From positions 1-64,000 of the forward strand of contig CAZBBC010000013.1 in the NCBI GenBank assembly GCA_964489835.1: DNA of 64,000 bases, in the 5' to 3' direction. The notes under the pieces were generated by a model, which worked only from the letters and a program-made list of their open reading frames with translations, ran no database searches and was not told where the DNA came from. The position numbers were made by a program, and so were the translations under genes. Positions 7,547 through 16,141 of the stretch are shown here, piece by piece. The stretch is from CAZBBC01 sp964489835 (GTDB lineage: Bacteria; Calditrichota; Calditrichia; JAJRVZ01). Within the stretch, counting starts at the first letter, position 1. The number at the start of each line of letters is the position of its first letter.

Positions 7547-8983
7547 ATGTCATCAATAATTTCTTTTATACTCGACGACAAAGTCACATCGATTGATTTT
7601 AGTCAGAATCAGCAATACTCCCCGACAACGACTGTATTGAATTACTTGCGGAGTCTCCCGAACCACAAAGGAACAAAAGAAGGATGTGCGGAGGGGGATT
7701 GTGGTGCTTGTACGGTGGTACTTGCCGGACAGGGAAAAAATAATACGATCAATTACAAAACCGTCGATTCCTGTTTGCTATTTTTACCAATGATTCACGG
7801 AAAACAATTGATTACCATTGAAAACTTAAAATCTCCGGAGGGAGAACCACATCCCGTTCAACAGGCTATGGTAGAAAAGAATGCCAGTCAGTGCGGATTT
7901 TGTACACCCGGGATTGTTATGTCTTTATTTGGTCTCTATAAAAACAGAAATAAACCTTCCGTAACGCAAATCGAAGAGGCCTTGGCCGGAAATTTATGCC
8001 GGTGTACCGGTTATCAAGCCATCATTGAAGCCGCAGAATCCTCCTGTATCCATCGGGGTATCGATCATTTTACACATGCTGAGGCTGGTACCCTTAAACG
8101 TCTTGCAGAGATTAAATCTCGTTCTCTCACTATTGAGGCTAAAAAGCAAAAGTATTATCGACCCATTTCTCTGCCTGAAGCTCTGCTTCTTAGAAAGAAA
8201 TACCCGTCCGCCTTCATCCTTAACGGTGCAACAGACTTAGCCCTCAAAGTAACAAAAAATCACGATTCCTTATCTGAAATCATTGATCTGTCCGCTATCA
8301 CCGGCCTGACCGGCATCAGAACGATGAAAAATTATACGATATTCGGTGCCGGAACCTCCCTTGAAGACATAAAGTCATATTCAAAAAATCGCTTTCCCGC
8401 TCTGCATAATATGCTGACTGTTTTTGGATCGCTCCAGATTCGAAATTTTGCAACCCTGGGAGGCAACCTGGGCAGCGCCTCGCCGATTGGTGATAGCGCG
8501 CCTGTTTTAAGTGCCTATAATGCGCGTATTGAATTGCGAAGCAGGGATAGAAAACGGAGAGTAACCGTCGATGACTTTATCACCGGTTACCGTAAGACGC
8601 TTTGTCAAGCCGATGAATTAATTACCGCCATTGAAATTCCCGAAGCCAGGTCCGATGCCCCGGTTCATTTTTATAAATTCTCCAAACGTCATGACCTGGA
8701 TATTTCCACCACCAGTGGTGGATTCCGGCTGGAAACAGACAAACACGCCCGGGTAAAATCAATCAAACTGGTGTTTGGGGGATTAGCCGATCGGACAAAA
8801 AGAGCGATAAGGACAGAAAAATTTTTAACGGGAAAAGATTGGAATCGTGAAAATATTGAAGCAACATTTCCAATTCTTGAAAAAGAGTTTCTACCCATCT
8901 CAGATGCACGGGCCAGTGCCGAGGGCCGGAAGCTAGCTGCAAAAAATTTGTTGTTAAAATTTTGGTATGATACAACACTATGA
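7547..8983 (+). CDS. xdhA: xanthine dehydrogenase, 2Fe-2S/FAD subunit
   Basis: This 478-residue protein matches the two-cofactor small subunit of bacterial xanthine dehydrogenase (Rhodobacter XdhA is about the same length). The N-terminal plant-type 2Fe-2S domain has GCAEGDCGACTVV; the second 2Fe-2S domain has CGFCTPGIV and GNLCRCTGY. The FAD domain starts near residue 205 with YYRPISLPEALLL and contains NGATDLAL and GGNLGSASPIGDSAPVL. In the cell it accepts electrons from the molybdenum subunit and passes them to NAD or another acceptor. Its stop overlaps the ATG of xdhB by 4 bases. No XdhC-type cofactor insertion gene follows. Confidence 0.93.
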   Translation: MSSIISFILDDKVTSIDFSQNQQYSPTTTVLNYLRSLPNHKGTKEGCAEGDCGACTVVLAGQGKNNTINYKTVDSCLLFLPMIHGKQLITIENLKSPEGEPHPVQQAMVEKNASQCGFCTPGIVMSLFGLYKNRNKPSVTQIEEALAGNLCRCTGYQAIIEAAESSCIHRGIDHFTHAEAGTLKRLAEIKSRSLTIEAKKQKYYRPISLPEALLLRKKYPSAFILNGATDLALKVTKNHDSLSEIIDLSAITGLTGIRTMKNYTIFGAGTSLEDIKSYSKNRFPALHNMLTVFGSLQIRNFATLGGNLGSASPIGDSAPVLSAYNARIELRSRDRKRRVTVDDFITGYRKTLCQADELITAIEIPEARSDAPVHFYKFSKRHDLDISTTSGGFRLETDKHARVKSIKLVFGGLADRTKRAIRTEKFLTGKDWNRENIEATFPILEKEFLPISDARASAEGRKLAAKNLLLKFWYDTTL

Positions 8984-11295
8984 ACAAAATTATAGCCCAC
9001 GAAAGTGCCATTAAACATGTCAGTGGTGAATCAGTTTATGTCGATGATATCCTGACAGACTCCCGCTTATTAACCGCCCGGGTGGTCTACAGTCCATATG
9101 CACATGCCCGGATTAAATCGATTGATCTCTCTGCCGCTAAAGCGCTTCCCGGGGTGTACTCCATTCTAAGTTTTAAGGATATTCCGGGTGTGAATCAGAT
9201 GGGGCCGGTTTTCAAAGATGAATTTTGTTTGGCTGAGGATGAGGTTATATTTATCGGTCAGGCCATTTGCCTGATTGCAGCTGAAGATGAAGATATTTGC
9301 CTACAGGCTCAGAAATTAATAAAGATAGATTTCAAACCGTTACCGGTCATACTTACCATCGAAGAGGCACAGAAAAAAAAGCAGATGTTTGGAGAGACGT
9401 ATAAAATCCAGAGAGGAAATATAGATAAAGCACTTAAAGCATCATCGAATATACTTAATGGTCAGATAGCTACCGGTGCTCAGGAACACTGGTACTTGGA
9501 AACCCAGATTTGTCTCTGCCTGCCGGGTGAAGATCATGAAATCAATGTTTTCAGTTCAACACAACATCCTGCCGAGACCCAGGCCCTGATTGCCGATGTG
9601 TTAGGGATTTCACGTAATGAAGTTCTGGTTGAAGTGCGTCGGCTGGGTGGAGCTTTTGGTGGAAAAGAGACCCAGGCCAATCATACGGCTTGTTGGGCTG
9701 CCCTTCTCTGTCAAGCTACCGGCCGACCCGTAAAACTAAGACTATCCCGCGACGATGACCAGAAAATGACCGGTAAACGTCATCCCTTCCTGATTAAGTA
9801 TACCGTCGGTTTTGATAAAAAAGGACATCTGAATGCCGCCAAATTTGAACTGAACAGCAATGGCGGTGCTGCCATTGATTTGTCATTTGCCATCCTGGAA
9901 AGAGCGATGTTTCATGTCGATAATGCCTATTATATTCCGAATCTCTCGGTTACCGGTCGGGTATGGAAAACCAATATTCCCCCAAACACTGCTTTAAGGG
10001 GTTTTGGTGCGCCCCAGGCGATAGCCGCTATCGAAAATATTATTGACCAAATTGCCCGTTTATTAAAAACAGATGCCTTAGAAATCAGACAGAAGAATCT
10101 TTATGGCGTTAAAAGGCGAAACACTACGCATTATGGTCAGGTTGTTGAATATAATCACCTTCCAAAAATATACAGGAAAATTATTCAATCTTCCTCCTAT
10201 TTGAAACGTCGCAAAAAAATAGATCAATTCAACATAAAAAATGAATTCTATAAAAAGGGAATGGCCCTGACACCGGTAAAATTTGGTATATCATTTACAA
10301 CCTCGTTTTTAAATCAGGCCGGGGCGCTGGTAAATGTTTATCAGGATGGTACGGTACTGGTAAATCATGGCGGAATAGAAATGGGACAGGGGCTGCATAC
10401 AAAAATTCAACAAATTGCTGCTGCTGAATTTGGATTAAGTTTTGATCGGATAAAAGTAAACAACACTAATACATCAAAAGTGCCAAATACTTCCGCTACC
10501 GCTGCTTCTACCGGTACAGATTTAAATGGAATGGCAGTAAAAAATGCCGTCGAAAAATTAAAAAAGAGAATTGCCCTGGCCGTACGCGATCAGTTTTACA
10601 CAGGGAAACCACCATCAAAGATAAAAGCCGGAAATATTATTTTTAAAAACAATTACTTATTCAGAAAAGATGCTCCCCGGAAAAGGCTGTCATTTGAGAA
10701 AGCTGTAAAGATTGCCTATCATCAGCAGATAAGTATGAGTGCCACCGGTTTTTACCGAACACCCCAAATTCGCTGGGACAAAAAAGCCGGTCAAGGTCAT
10801 CCATTTAATTATTATGCCTTTGGCATGGCCGTTTCTGAAGTTCTTCTGGATGTGCTAACCGGACATTTTAAAATATTACGGACGGATATTCTACATGATG
10901 TCGGGGATTCTATCAATCCGGGAATAGACATTGGACAGGTGCAGGGTGGTTTTATTCAAGGAGTGGGCTGGTGCACAACAGAAGAATGCAAATGGGATAA
11001 CCAGGGAAATCTCTTGAATCATTCACCGGATACTTATAAAATTCCAACCATCAGTGATATCCCGGTTGATTTTCGTGTACAACTGTTAAAAGACGCACCC
11101 AACCCTAAAGCCATCCGTAAAAACAAAGCAGTTGGTGAGCCGCCCCTGATGTTATCTCTTTCCGTATGGTTAGCAATTAAGGATGCGATTTCGGCAGTTG
11201 GCAATCACCGGATCGAACCCACGTTCTATCTACCCGCCACCAACGAGAAAATTCTCATTTCCATTGAAGATCTGAAAAGCAAAATAAAAATTTAA
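8980..11295 (+). CDS. xdhB: xanthine dehydrogenase, molybdopterin subunit
   Basis: This 771-residue protein hydroxylates purines such as hypoxanthine and xanthine at the molybdenum centre. Residues that define xanthine oxidoreductases are all visible: QEHWYLET (cofactor glutamine), GGAFGGKE (the Glu equivalent to bovine Glu802), ALRGFGAPQ (Arg880), KFGISFTTSFLNQAG (Phe914), SATGFYRTP (Phe1009) and AVGEPPLML (base Glu1261). This supports true xanthine dehydrogenase rather than an aldehyde or CO dehydrogenase relative. Its length matches XdhB. It is the last gene of the DUF362-ferredoxin-xdhA-xdhB operon, and its stop codon lies inside a long palindrome that probably belongs to the tetR control region. 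Confidence 0.94.
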   Translation: MNKIIAHESAIKHVSGESVYVDDILTDSRLLTARVVYSPYAHARIKSIDLSAAKALPGVYSILSFKDIPGVNQMGPVFKDEFCLAEDEVIFIGQAICLIAAEDEDICLQAQKLIKIDFKPLPVILTIEEAQKKKQMFGETYKIQRGNIDKALKASSNILNGQIATGAQEHWYLETQICLCLPGEDHEINVFSSTQHPAETQALIADVLGISRNEVLVEVRRLGGAFGGKETQANHTACWAALLCQATGRPVKLRLSRDDDQKMTGKRHPFLIKYTVGFDKKGHLNAAKFELNSNGGAAIDLSFAILERAMFHVDNAYYIPNLSVTGRVWKTNIPPNTALRGFGAPQAIAAIENIIDQIARLLKTDALEIRQKNLYGVKRRNTTHYGQVVEYNHLPKIYRKIIQSSSYLKRRKKIDQFNIKNEFYKKGMALTPVKFGISFTTSFLNQAGALVNVYQDGTVLVNHGGIEMGQGLHTKIQQIAAAEFGLSFDRIKVNNTNTSKVPNTSATAASTGTDLNGMAVKNAVEKLKKRIALAVRDQFYTGKPPSKIKAGNIIFKNNYLFRKDAPRKRLSFEKAVKIAYHQQISMSATGFYRTPQIRWDKKAGQGHPFNYYAFGMAVSEVLLDVLTGHFKILRTDILHDVGDSINPGIDIGQVQGGFIQGVGWCTTEECKWDNQGNLLNHSPDTYKIPTISDIPVDFRVQLLKDAPNPKAIRKNKAVGEPPLMLSLSVWLAIKDAISAVGNHRIEPTFYLPATNEKILISIEDLKSKIKI

Positions 11296-11316
11296 CCATC
11301 TGGTTAAATTTTTATT
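11283..11316. promoter_or_regulatory. 34-bp palindrome, probable TetR-family operator 1
   Basis: Two perfectly complementary 16-base arms (11283-11298 and 11301-11316) flank a 2-base centre. The core TTTAACCA-TC-TGGTTAAA shares TTAACCAT and TGGTTAA with the palindrome at 11356-11371. The element overlaps the xdhB stop codon and lies about 80 bases upstream of the tetR ATG. It is A/T-rich with no long T run, so an operator is likelier than a terminator. Confidence 0.7.
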
Positions 11317-11355
11317 GATTTTTTAATCGTTGGTTCTTATAATTAACCGATTGTT

Positions 11356-11371
11356 TTAACCATATGGTTAA
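11356..11371. promoter_or_regulatory. 16-bp perfect palindrome, probable TetR-family operator 2
   Basis: TTAACCATATGGTTAA is a perfect 16-bp palindrome ending 21 bases before the tetR start codon, where an autorepressor would block transcription or initiation. It shares its half-site (TTAACCA) with the palindrome at 11283-11316. Confidence 0.75.
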
Positions 11372-11392
11372 TATTCTTTTTGGAGTCCCGTA

Positions 11393-12019
11393 ATGGAACG
11401 AAGCAGAGAAACGGAGCAAAAAATCCTGAAAGCTGCCTGTGAAGTCTTTTTAAAAAAGGGTCACGACGGTGGCCGTATGCAGGAAATCGCCGATAAGGCT
11501 GGGATCAATAAAGCCCTTCTTCATTATTACTTTCGGTCAAAAGATAAATTATTCAGAACCGTATTTAAGAAGGAATTACGGCAAATGCTTGAAGATGTAT
11601 TTTCTTCAATTTCTCTATCTGACACTTTAAAGGATTTTTTTCAACAATTTATCCACACCTATTTAAAAAATATATCAAAGAGAAAAAATGTCATGCGATT
11701 TATATTGTGGGAATTGAACAAATCTTCTGCAGAAATCGTCGATTGTTTTATTGAGGTTTTCGAAGCGCAGGGATTTGAAGGGAATCCACTAATACTAAGG
11801 ATTAATCAGGCCATTGAAAATGGAGAAATCCGACCGCTTCAACCGGCTCATCTGGTGTTAAATTTGATGGGTATGAGTATTTTTCCCTTTATCGCCGCAC
11901 CGATCGTTGAAAACATCATTCCGAATTTCCACATAAATGATCCGGATTTTTTAGCCGAGCGGGAAAAGGCTATTCTTGATATCATCTGGAACGGGATTAA
12001 AGTTGAAACCGAAAACTAA
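11393..12019 (+). CDS. TetR-family transcriptional regulator
   Basis: This 208-residue protein has a standard TetR N-terminal helix-turn-helix (ILKAACEVFLKKGHDGGRMQ, IADKAGINKALLHYYFRSK) and a variable ligand-binding C-terminal part. A GGAG lies 8 bases upstream of the ATG. Two palindromes with a common half-site lie just upstream and suggest autorepression. It precedes an efflux operon with the same gene set as E. coli ybhG-ybhF-ybhS-ybhR, which is controlled by the TetR-type regulator CecR (YbiH). It therefore probably controls the downstream efflux genes. An additional effect on xanthine dehydrogenase cannot be excluded. Confidence 0.92.
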   Translation: MERSRETEQKILKAACEVFLKKGHDGGRMQEIADKAGINKALLHYYFRSKDKLFRTVFKKELRQMLEDVFSSISLSDTLKDFFQQFIHTYLKNISKRKNVMRFILWELNKSSAEIVDCFIEVFEAQGFEGNPLILRINQAIENGEIRPLQPAHLVLNLMGMSIFPFIAAPIVENIIPNFHINDPDFLAEREKAILDIIWNGIKVETEN

Positions 12020-12036
12020 AACCGATAAATATGTGA

Positions 12037-12200
12037 TAGTGTCAAAAATACTATAAAAAAATGAAAAACTAAATTTATAAAATCATTAATACAAAGAGCG
12101 TCGTATTAATTCCCCCTTATAAAGGGCGTTAGGGGGATGTATATTTAAGCCAATAAAAATAATAGGTTAAATGGAAAACATATGAAAACTTTTGACACTA
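12037..12200. repeat. 164-bp block with 11-bp terminal inverted repeats
   Basis: TAGTGTCAAAA at 12037-12047 is repeated as its exact complement TTTTGACACTA at 12190-12200. The block contains an inverted CCCCCTAA-type repeat (12107-12140) and no gene. It fills most of the gap between tetR and the efflux operon. It could be a small non-autonomous mobile element, but no target duplication was seen. Confidence 0.45.
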
Positions 12201-12224
12201 GGAATATTTTATAAGGATAAGGTC

Positions 12225-13574
12225 ATGAGAAAAAACATCACTGCTTTCAAATTTAAATGGCAATCAATGATACTGTTCCTTACCATCCTGTTTTTTTCCC
12301 ATTCAAATATTTTATCAGCCCAGGATGTGTTAGATTTAAAACGGGCCTGGACGATCACTCTCAAAAATAATTTCACCTTACAGCAGCAGGAGCTAACGAT
12401 CCAAAAAGCAAGAGAAGAGATCTCTATCCAGAGAACCGATTATTATCCCAGTCTGAGTACCAGTGCCTTACTTACACGGGCCGACTTTGATAAGTTTCCG
12501 GTAAATCTGCCCCCAAATTCTTCAACCATGGTAGGGATCGATCTTTTCTCCCTTTCTCTTAATCAACAGATTTTTAGTGGGTTCAGAACGAAAAACCTCG
12601 TTCAATCCGCCCATGAAAAATTAGCCGCTCAGGAAATCCAAAAAACGATTATTCAAAATACCCTCCTGATTGAAGTCGGAAAATTGTATTATGACATACA
12701 GGAAAATTCTCTTCATCAGGCCGTATTAAAATCAAGCATTGAACGGATTACCAATCAATTAATGCGTGTTCGCAATTTATATATTTCTGATCAGGCCACA
12801 CCTTTTGATACGCTCGAAATCGCAACCCGGAAATTACAGGTTGAAAATCAGTTAGCGATTTTAGAGGACAATCGTGGAATTTTATTTTCTAATCTAAAGT
12901 ACCTGCTCAATGAAGAAAAAATTGCTTCTCTTGCCCCATTATCTTTAGCCCCCGAAAATTTTTTTCTGGATGATCTGAATCAATATTTTCTCACTGCGAT
13001 GGCATTCAGACCTGAATTAAAAAGTATATCCGCTCAGAAACGAGCACAAACAGCTTATTCCGATGTTTTGAAATCCGGATATTATCCTAATTTATCGGCA
13101 AGCCTTGCCTATAACTATTTGAAACCCACCGGGGATTTACTCAAGAGTGAGTGGACAAACTTTTATTCCCTTATGGTTAATTTTCAGTGGGAGTTATGGA
13201 ACTGGAGACGCGATGCGAAAAAGGTCCAGCAGGCGCAACTGGATTTTCAACAATTGGATTTACAGGAATCACAACTGGTTGCGGATATCCGGCACCAGAT
13301 CAAGGTTGCTTATTACAATCTTCAATCAGCACAGAAAAAAATAATATTACAACATAAATTGACTGATCAGGAGAAAGAAAGGTTTAGAATTACTGAGCAA
13401 CGATACGAGCAGGGACTGGCCACTTTTCTTGATTTAAATTCGGCAGAGTTATCCTTAACCGAAGCTGAGACCGAATTGCATGAATACTATATCACCTGGT
13501 ATAAAAACAAACTTCAATTAGATTATGCTTGCGGCGCCATCAGCCAAAATAATGAGGAGGTTTCAAATGAGTAA
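12225..13574 (+). CDS. TolC-family outer-membrane efflux protein
   Basis: I place the start at ATG 12225, preceded by AAGGATAAGG; an in-frame ATG or alternative at 12192 has no ribosome binding site and would precede the signal peptide by 11 residues. The 449-residue product has a signal peptide ending near ILSAQ (about residue 33), followed by the long amphipathic helices and repeated structure of outer-membrane efflux proteins (LDLKRAWTITLKNNFTLQQQ, QRYEQGLATFLDLNSAELSL). It forms the outer-membrane channel for the ABC exporter encoded next. Its 3' end overlaps the membrane-fusion gene by 8 bases, so the two are translationally coupled. Confidence 0.9.
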   Translation: MRKNITAFKFKWQSMILFLTILFFSHSNILSAQDVLDLKRAWTITLKNNFTLQQQELTIQKAREEISIQRTDYYPSLSTSALLTRADFDKFPVNLPPNSSTMVGIDLFSLSLNQQIFSGFRTKNLVQSAHEKLAAQEIQKTIIQNTLLIEVGKLYYDIQENSLHQAVLKSSIERITNQLMRVRNLYISDQATPFDTLEIATRKLQVENQLAILEDNRGILFSNLKYLLNEEKIASLAPLSLAPENFFLDDLNQYFLTAMAFRPELKSISAQKRAQTAYSDVLKSGYYPNLSASLAYNYLKPTGDLLKSEWTNFYSLMVNFQWELWNWRRDAKKVQQAQLDFQQLDLQESQLVADIRHQIKVAYYNLQSAQKKIILQHKLTDQEKERFRITEQRYEQGLATFLDLNSAELSLTEAETELHEYYITWYKNKLQLDYACGAISQNNEEVSNE

Positions 13575-14448
13575 ACTTTCAATACTTATAATAATCCCTG
13601 TTCTGTTTCTCTCAATAAGTTGTTCTGACAATTCAGCCGAACTTCAATATACCGGGGTATTAGAAGGTACCTCTGTTCAGGTTCCTGCGCTGACACCCGG
13701 ACAAATCACACAAATACCGGTTAACACCGGTGAACTGGTTAAAAAGGGCCAATTATTAGCAATGGTGGATAGTATAGATCTTATTTATCAACGAGAGCAG
13801 TTGGTTGCCACACTTCAGGAATTAGAAATACAAACGGAGATTGCCCAGTCAAATTTATCAAGAGCAAGCAAAGACTACGCATATATTAAAACAAAACAGG
13901 ATAGAATAGCCAATCTCTACAAAACCCAATCAGCTACCAAACAGAATCTGGATGATATTACAAACAGTCTTCAAACTTCCCAGGCCGCGGTTTCCAACGC
14001 CAGAAATGCGCTGGGAAGTATCGCCGCCGGTAAAAAACAGGTGGAAGCAAAAATTAAATCGGTGAATAAAAGAATCAACGATACAAAGATAATAGCCCCT
14101 ACCGGGGGAATAATCACAAACCTTTATTATGAAGAAGGTGAAGCAGTGCCGCTGTTTGGATCTCTGCTGGAAATTATCGACATAAAGAAAATGGAAGTTA
14201 AGATATATATATCAGAAACCCGGTTATCCCAGGTTCAATATGGCCAGCAGGTATCAGTTTCCGTCGATGGGCTGGATAAAACACTGGATGGCACAGTCAT
14301 CTGGGTAAGTCCAAAAGCAGAATTTACGCCTAAAACCATTTTAACTCCGAACACTCGCACATCGCTTGTTTATGCGGTTAAAATATCAATTACCAATGAT
14401 GAAGGTATTCTTAAACATGGGATGCCCGTGGTTATTCACTTAAAATGA
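13567..14448 (+). CDS. HlyD/YbhG-like membrane-fusion lipoprotein
   Basis: The start is ATG 13567, 6 bases after GAGGAGG; the frame extends further upstream but without a better start. The 293-residue protein has a lipobox (LSISC, Cys19), then a biotinyl-lipoyl-like segment (VQVPALTPGQITQIPVNTGE), a long coiled coil (about 75-170) and a second lipoyl half plus beta-barrel (IIAPTGGIITNLYYEEGEAV). This is the periplasmic adaptor between inner-membrane ABC permease and TolC-type channel. It overlaps both neighbours (8 bases upstream, 4 bases downstream), as expected of one assembly operon. Confidence 0.9.
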   Translation: MSKLSILIIIPVLFLSISCSDNSAELQYTGVLEGTSVQVPALTPGQITQIPVNTGELVKKGQLLAMVDSIDLIYQREQLVATLQELEIQTEIAQSNLSRASKDYAYIKTKQDRIANLYKTQSATKQNLDDITNSLQTSQAAVSNARNALGSIAAGKKQVEAKIKSVNKRINDTKIIAPTGGIITNLYYEEGEAVPLFGSLLEIIDIKKMEVKIYISETRLSQVQYGQQVSVSVDGLDKTLDGTVIWVSPKAEFTPKTILTPNTRTSLVYAVKISITNDEGILKHGMPVVIHLK

Positions 14449-15374
14449 ATGTTATGACAGCAATTGAGATAAAAAATTTTGTCAAGAAATATGGTACCAT
14501 TGAAGCGGTCAAGGGGATATCTCTCAGCATAGAAAAGGGAGAACTCTTTGGTTTAATTGGTCCGGATGGTGCGGGTAAAACCACACTGATGCGGGCGATA
14601 TGTACGCTACTGGTACCCGATCAAGGTTCCATCCTGGTAAACGGTCTCGACGTTTTAAAGGATATTTCAGCAATTCGAGCGCAGCTAGGCTACATGCCAC
14701 AGCGATTTTCACTTTATCAGGATTTGACCGTTGCCCAAAATTTAAAATTTTTTGCCGAATTATTTCAGGTACCTTTACAGGAACAGGAAGAGCGATTGGT
14801 CGAATTGTATCAATTTTCCAGATTAGAACCATTTAAAAAACGATTGGCCGGCGCTCTTTCGGGTGGAATGAAACAAAAACTGGCGCTTTCATGTGCTTTA
14901 ATACATACACCTGAAGTTCTGATCCTGGATGAACCTACTTTCGGGGTGGATCCGGTTTCCCGGGATGAATTCTGGAATATTTTATATACGATTCGTGATC
15001 AGGGAACGACCATTCTTGTCTCCACCGCCTATATGGATGAAGCCAATTTATGCGACCGTGTGGCCTTATTCTTTAACGGAAAAATTCATGCAACAGAAAA
15101 ACCTGATGTCTTACAATCGCAGTTCAAATATCCTCTTTTTCAATTACGGGCGGATAATGTGAGAAAAATGACTGAATTTTTCCAAAATTTCCCCGAGGTA
15201 AAAACCATTCAAAAGTTCGGAGATACCTTACACATCAGTTTTAAGGAACTACCGGATGATTCCCAATGGCAAAAATGGAATAAAATGGCGAAAGGTAATC
15301 TATTAGAATGGGAACAGATTGAACCTTCGATAGAAGATGTATTTCTGGATCGGGTAGAGAGGAAGAATGAATAA
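14445..15374 (+). CDS. ABC exporter ATPase, YbhF N-half type
   Basis: This 309-residue ATPase has Walker A GPDGAGKTT, the signature LSGGMKQKL, Walker B VLILDEPTFGVD and a switch region with ILVSTAYMDEA. The Asp in GPDGAGKTT and the YMDEA segment match the first half of E. coli YbhF/RbbA-type proteins. It energises drug or xenobiotic export. In E. coli the two ATPase halves are one polypeptide; here they are separate genes that overlap by 8 bases. It starts inside the stop of the adaptor gene (ATGA). Confidence 0.92.
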   Translation: MNVMTAIEIKNFVKKYGTIEAVKGISLSIEKGELFGLIGPDGAGKTTLMRAICTLLVPDQGSILVNGLDVLKDISAIRAQLGYMPQRFSLYQDLTVAQNLKFFAELFQVPLQEQEERLVELYQFSRLEPFKKRLAGALSGGMKQKLALSCALIHTPEVLILDEPTFGVDPVSRDEFWNILYTIRDQGTTILVSTAYMDEANLCDRVALFFNGKIHATEKPDVLQSQFKYPLFQLRADNVRKMTEFFQNFPEVKTIQKFGDTLHISFKELPDDSQWQKWNKMAKGNLLEWEQIEPSIEDVFLDRVERKNE

Positions 15375-16122
15375 TTTTACTTATGCGGTTCAAACGGTAG
15401 ATCTTACCCGCCGTTTTGGAAAATTTACAGCGGTTGATAATGTCTCGATCGCAATACAAAAAAGTGAGATATTCGGGTTCCTGGGTGCGAACGGCGCCGG
15501 AAAAACCACGGTGATACGGATGTTATGCGGGCTTCTGGCGCCTTCGGCCGGCCAGGCCAGCGTCGCAGGATTTGATATCTATAAACAAACGGAGCAGATC
15601 AAAAAAAACATCGGTTATATGAGCCAGAAATTTTCTCTTTATGATGATTTAACCATCGAAGAAAATATTAATTTTTATGGTGGCATCTATGGTCTTTCCT
15701 CGGAAGCCATTCAGGAAAGAAAATCAAATTTATTGCATCAGGTAGGATTAATGGATTTTTCCAAACGTTTAACCCGTGATCTGCCGCTTGGGTTTAAACA
15801 ACGTCTGGCACTGGGATGTTCTTTGTTACACGATCCAGCCATTATATTCCTTGATGAACCAACTTCAGGCGTTGATCCGAAGGCTCGTCGGAGTTTTTGG
15901 GATCTGATCTATGAAACCTGCGATTTAGGAAAAACTGTTTTTGTCACTACTCACTTTATGGATGAGGCTGAATATTGTCACCGTGTTTCAATTATGCGTG
16001 ACGGAAAAATTATAGCCCTGGATAAACCGCGGGAATTAAGAAAAAAATATAATAAATCCAGTATGCAAGAAGTATTTGTGCATATTGTAAATGAAAAAGA
16101 CATCGAACAATCAGAATTTTAA
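15367..16122 (+). CDS. ABC exporter ATPase, YbhF C-half type with altered signature
   Basis: This 251-residue ATPase has Walker A GANGAGKTT and Walker B IIFLDEPTSGVDP with FVTTHFMDEAEYC. The signature motif is LPLGFKQRL instead of LSGGQ, the same departure seen in the second half of E. coli YbhF. It therefore pairs with the preceding gene as a split YbhF. The ribosome binding site lies in the upstream gene (GAGAGGAAG). The 12-mer AACCACAAAGTG begins at its stop codon and is repeated at 18683. Confidence 0.92.
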   Translation: MNNFTYAVQTVDLTRRFGKFTAVDNVSIAIQKSEIFGFLGANGAGKTTVIRMLCGLLAPSAGQASVAGFDIYKQTEQIKKNIGYMSQKFSLYDDLTIEENINFYGGIYGLSSEAIQERKSNLLHQVGLMDFSKRLTRDLPLGFKQRLALGCSLLHDPAIIFLDEPTSGVDPKARRSFWDLIYETCDLGKTVFVTTHFMDEAEYCHRVSIMRDGKIIALDKPRELRKKYNKSSMQEVFVHIVNEKDIEQSEF

Positions 16123-16141
16123 CCACAAAGTGTGGAAACCG

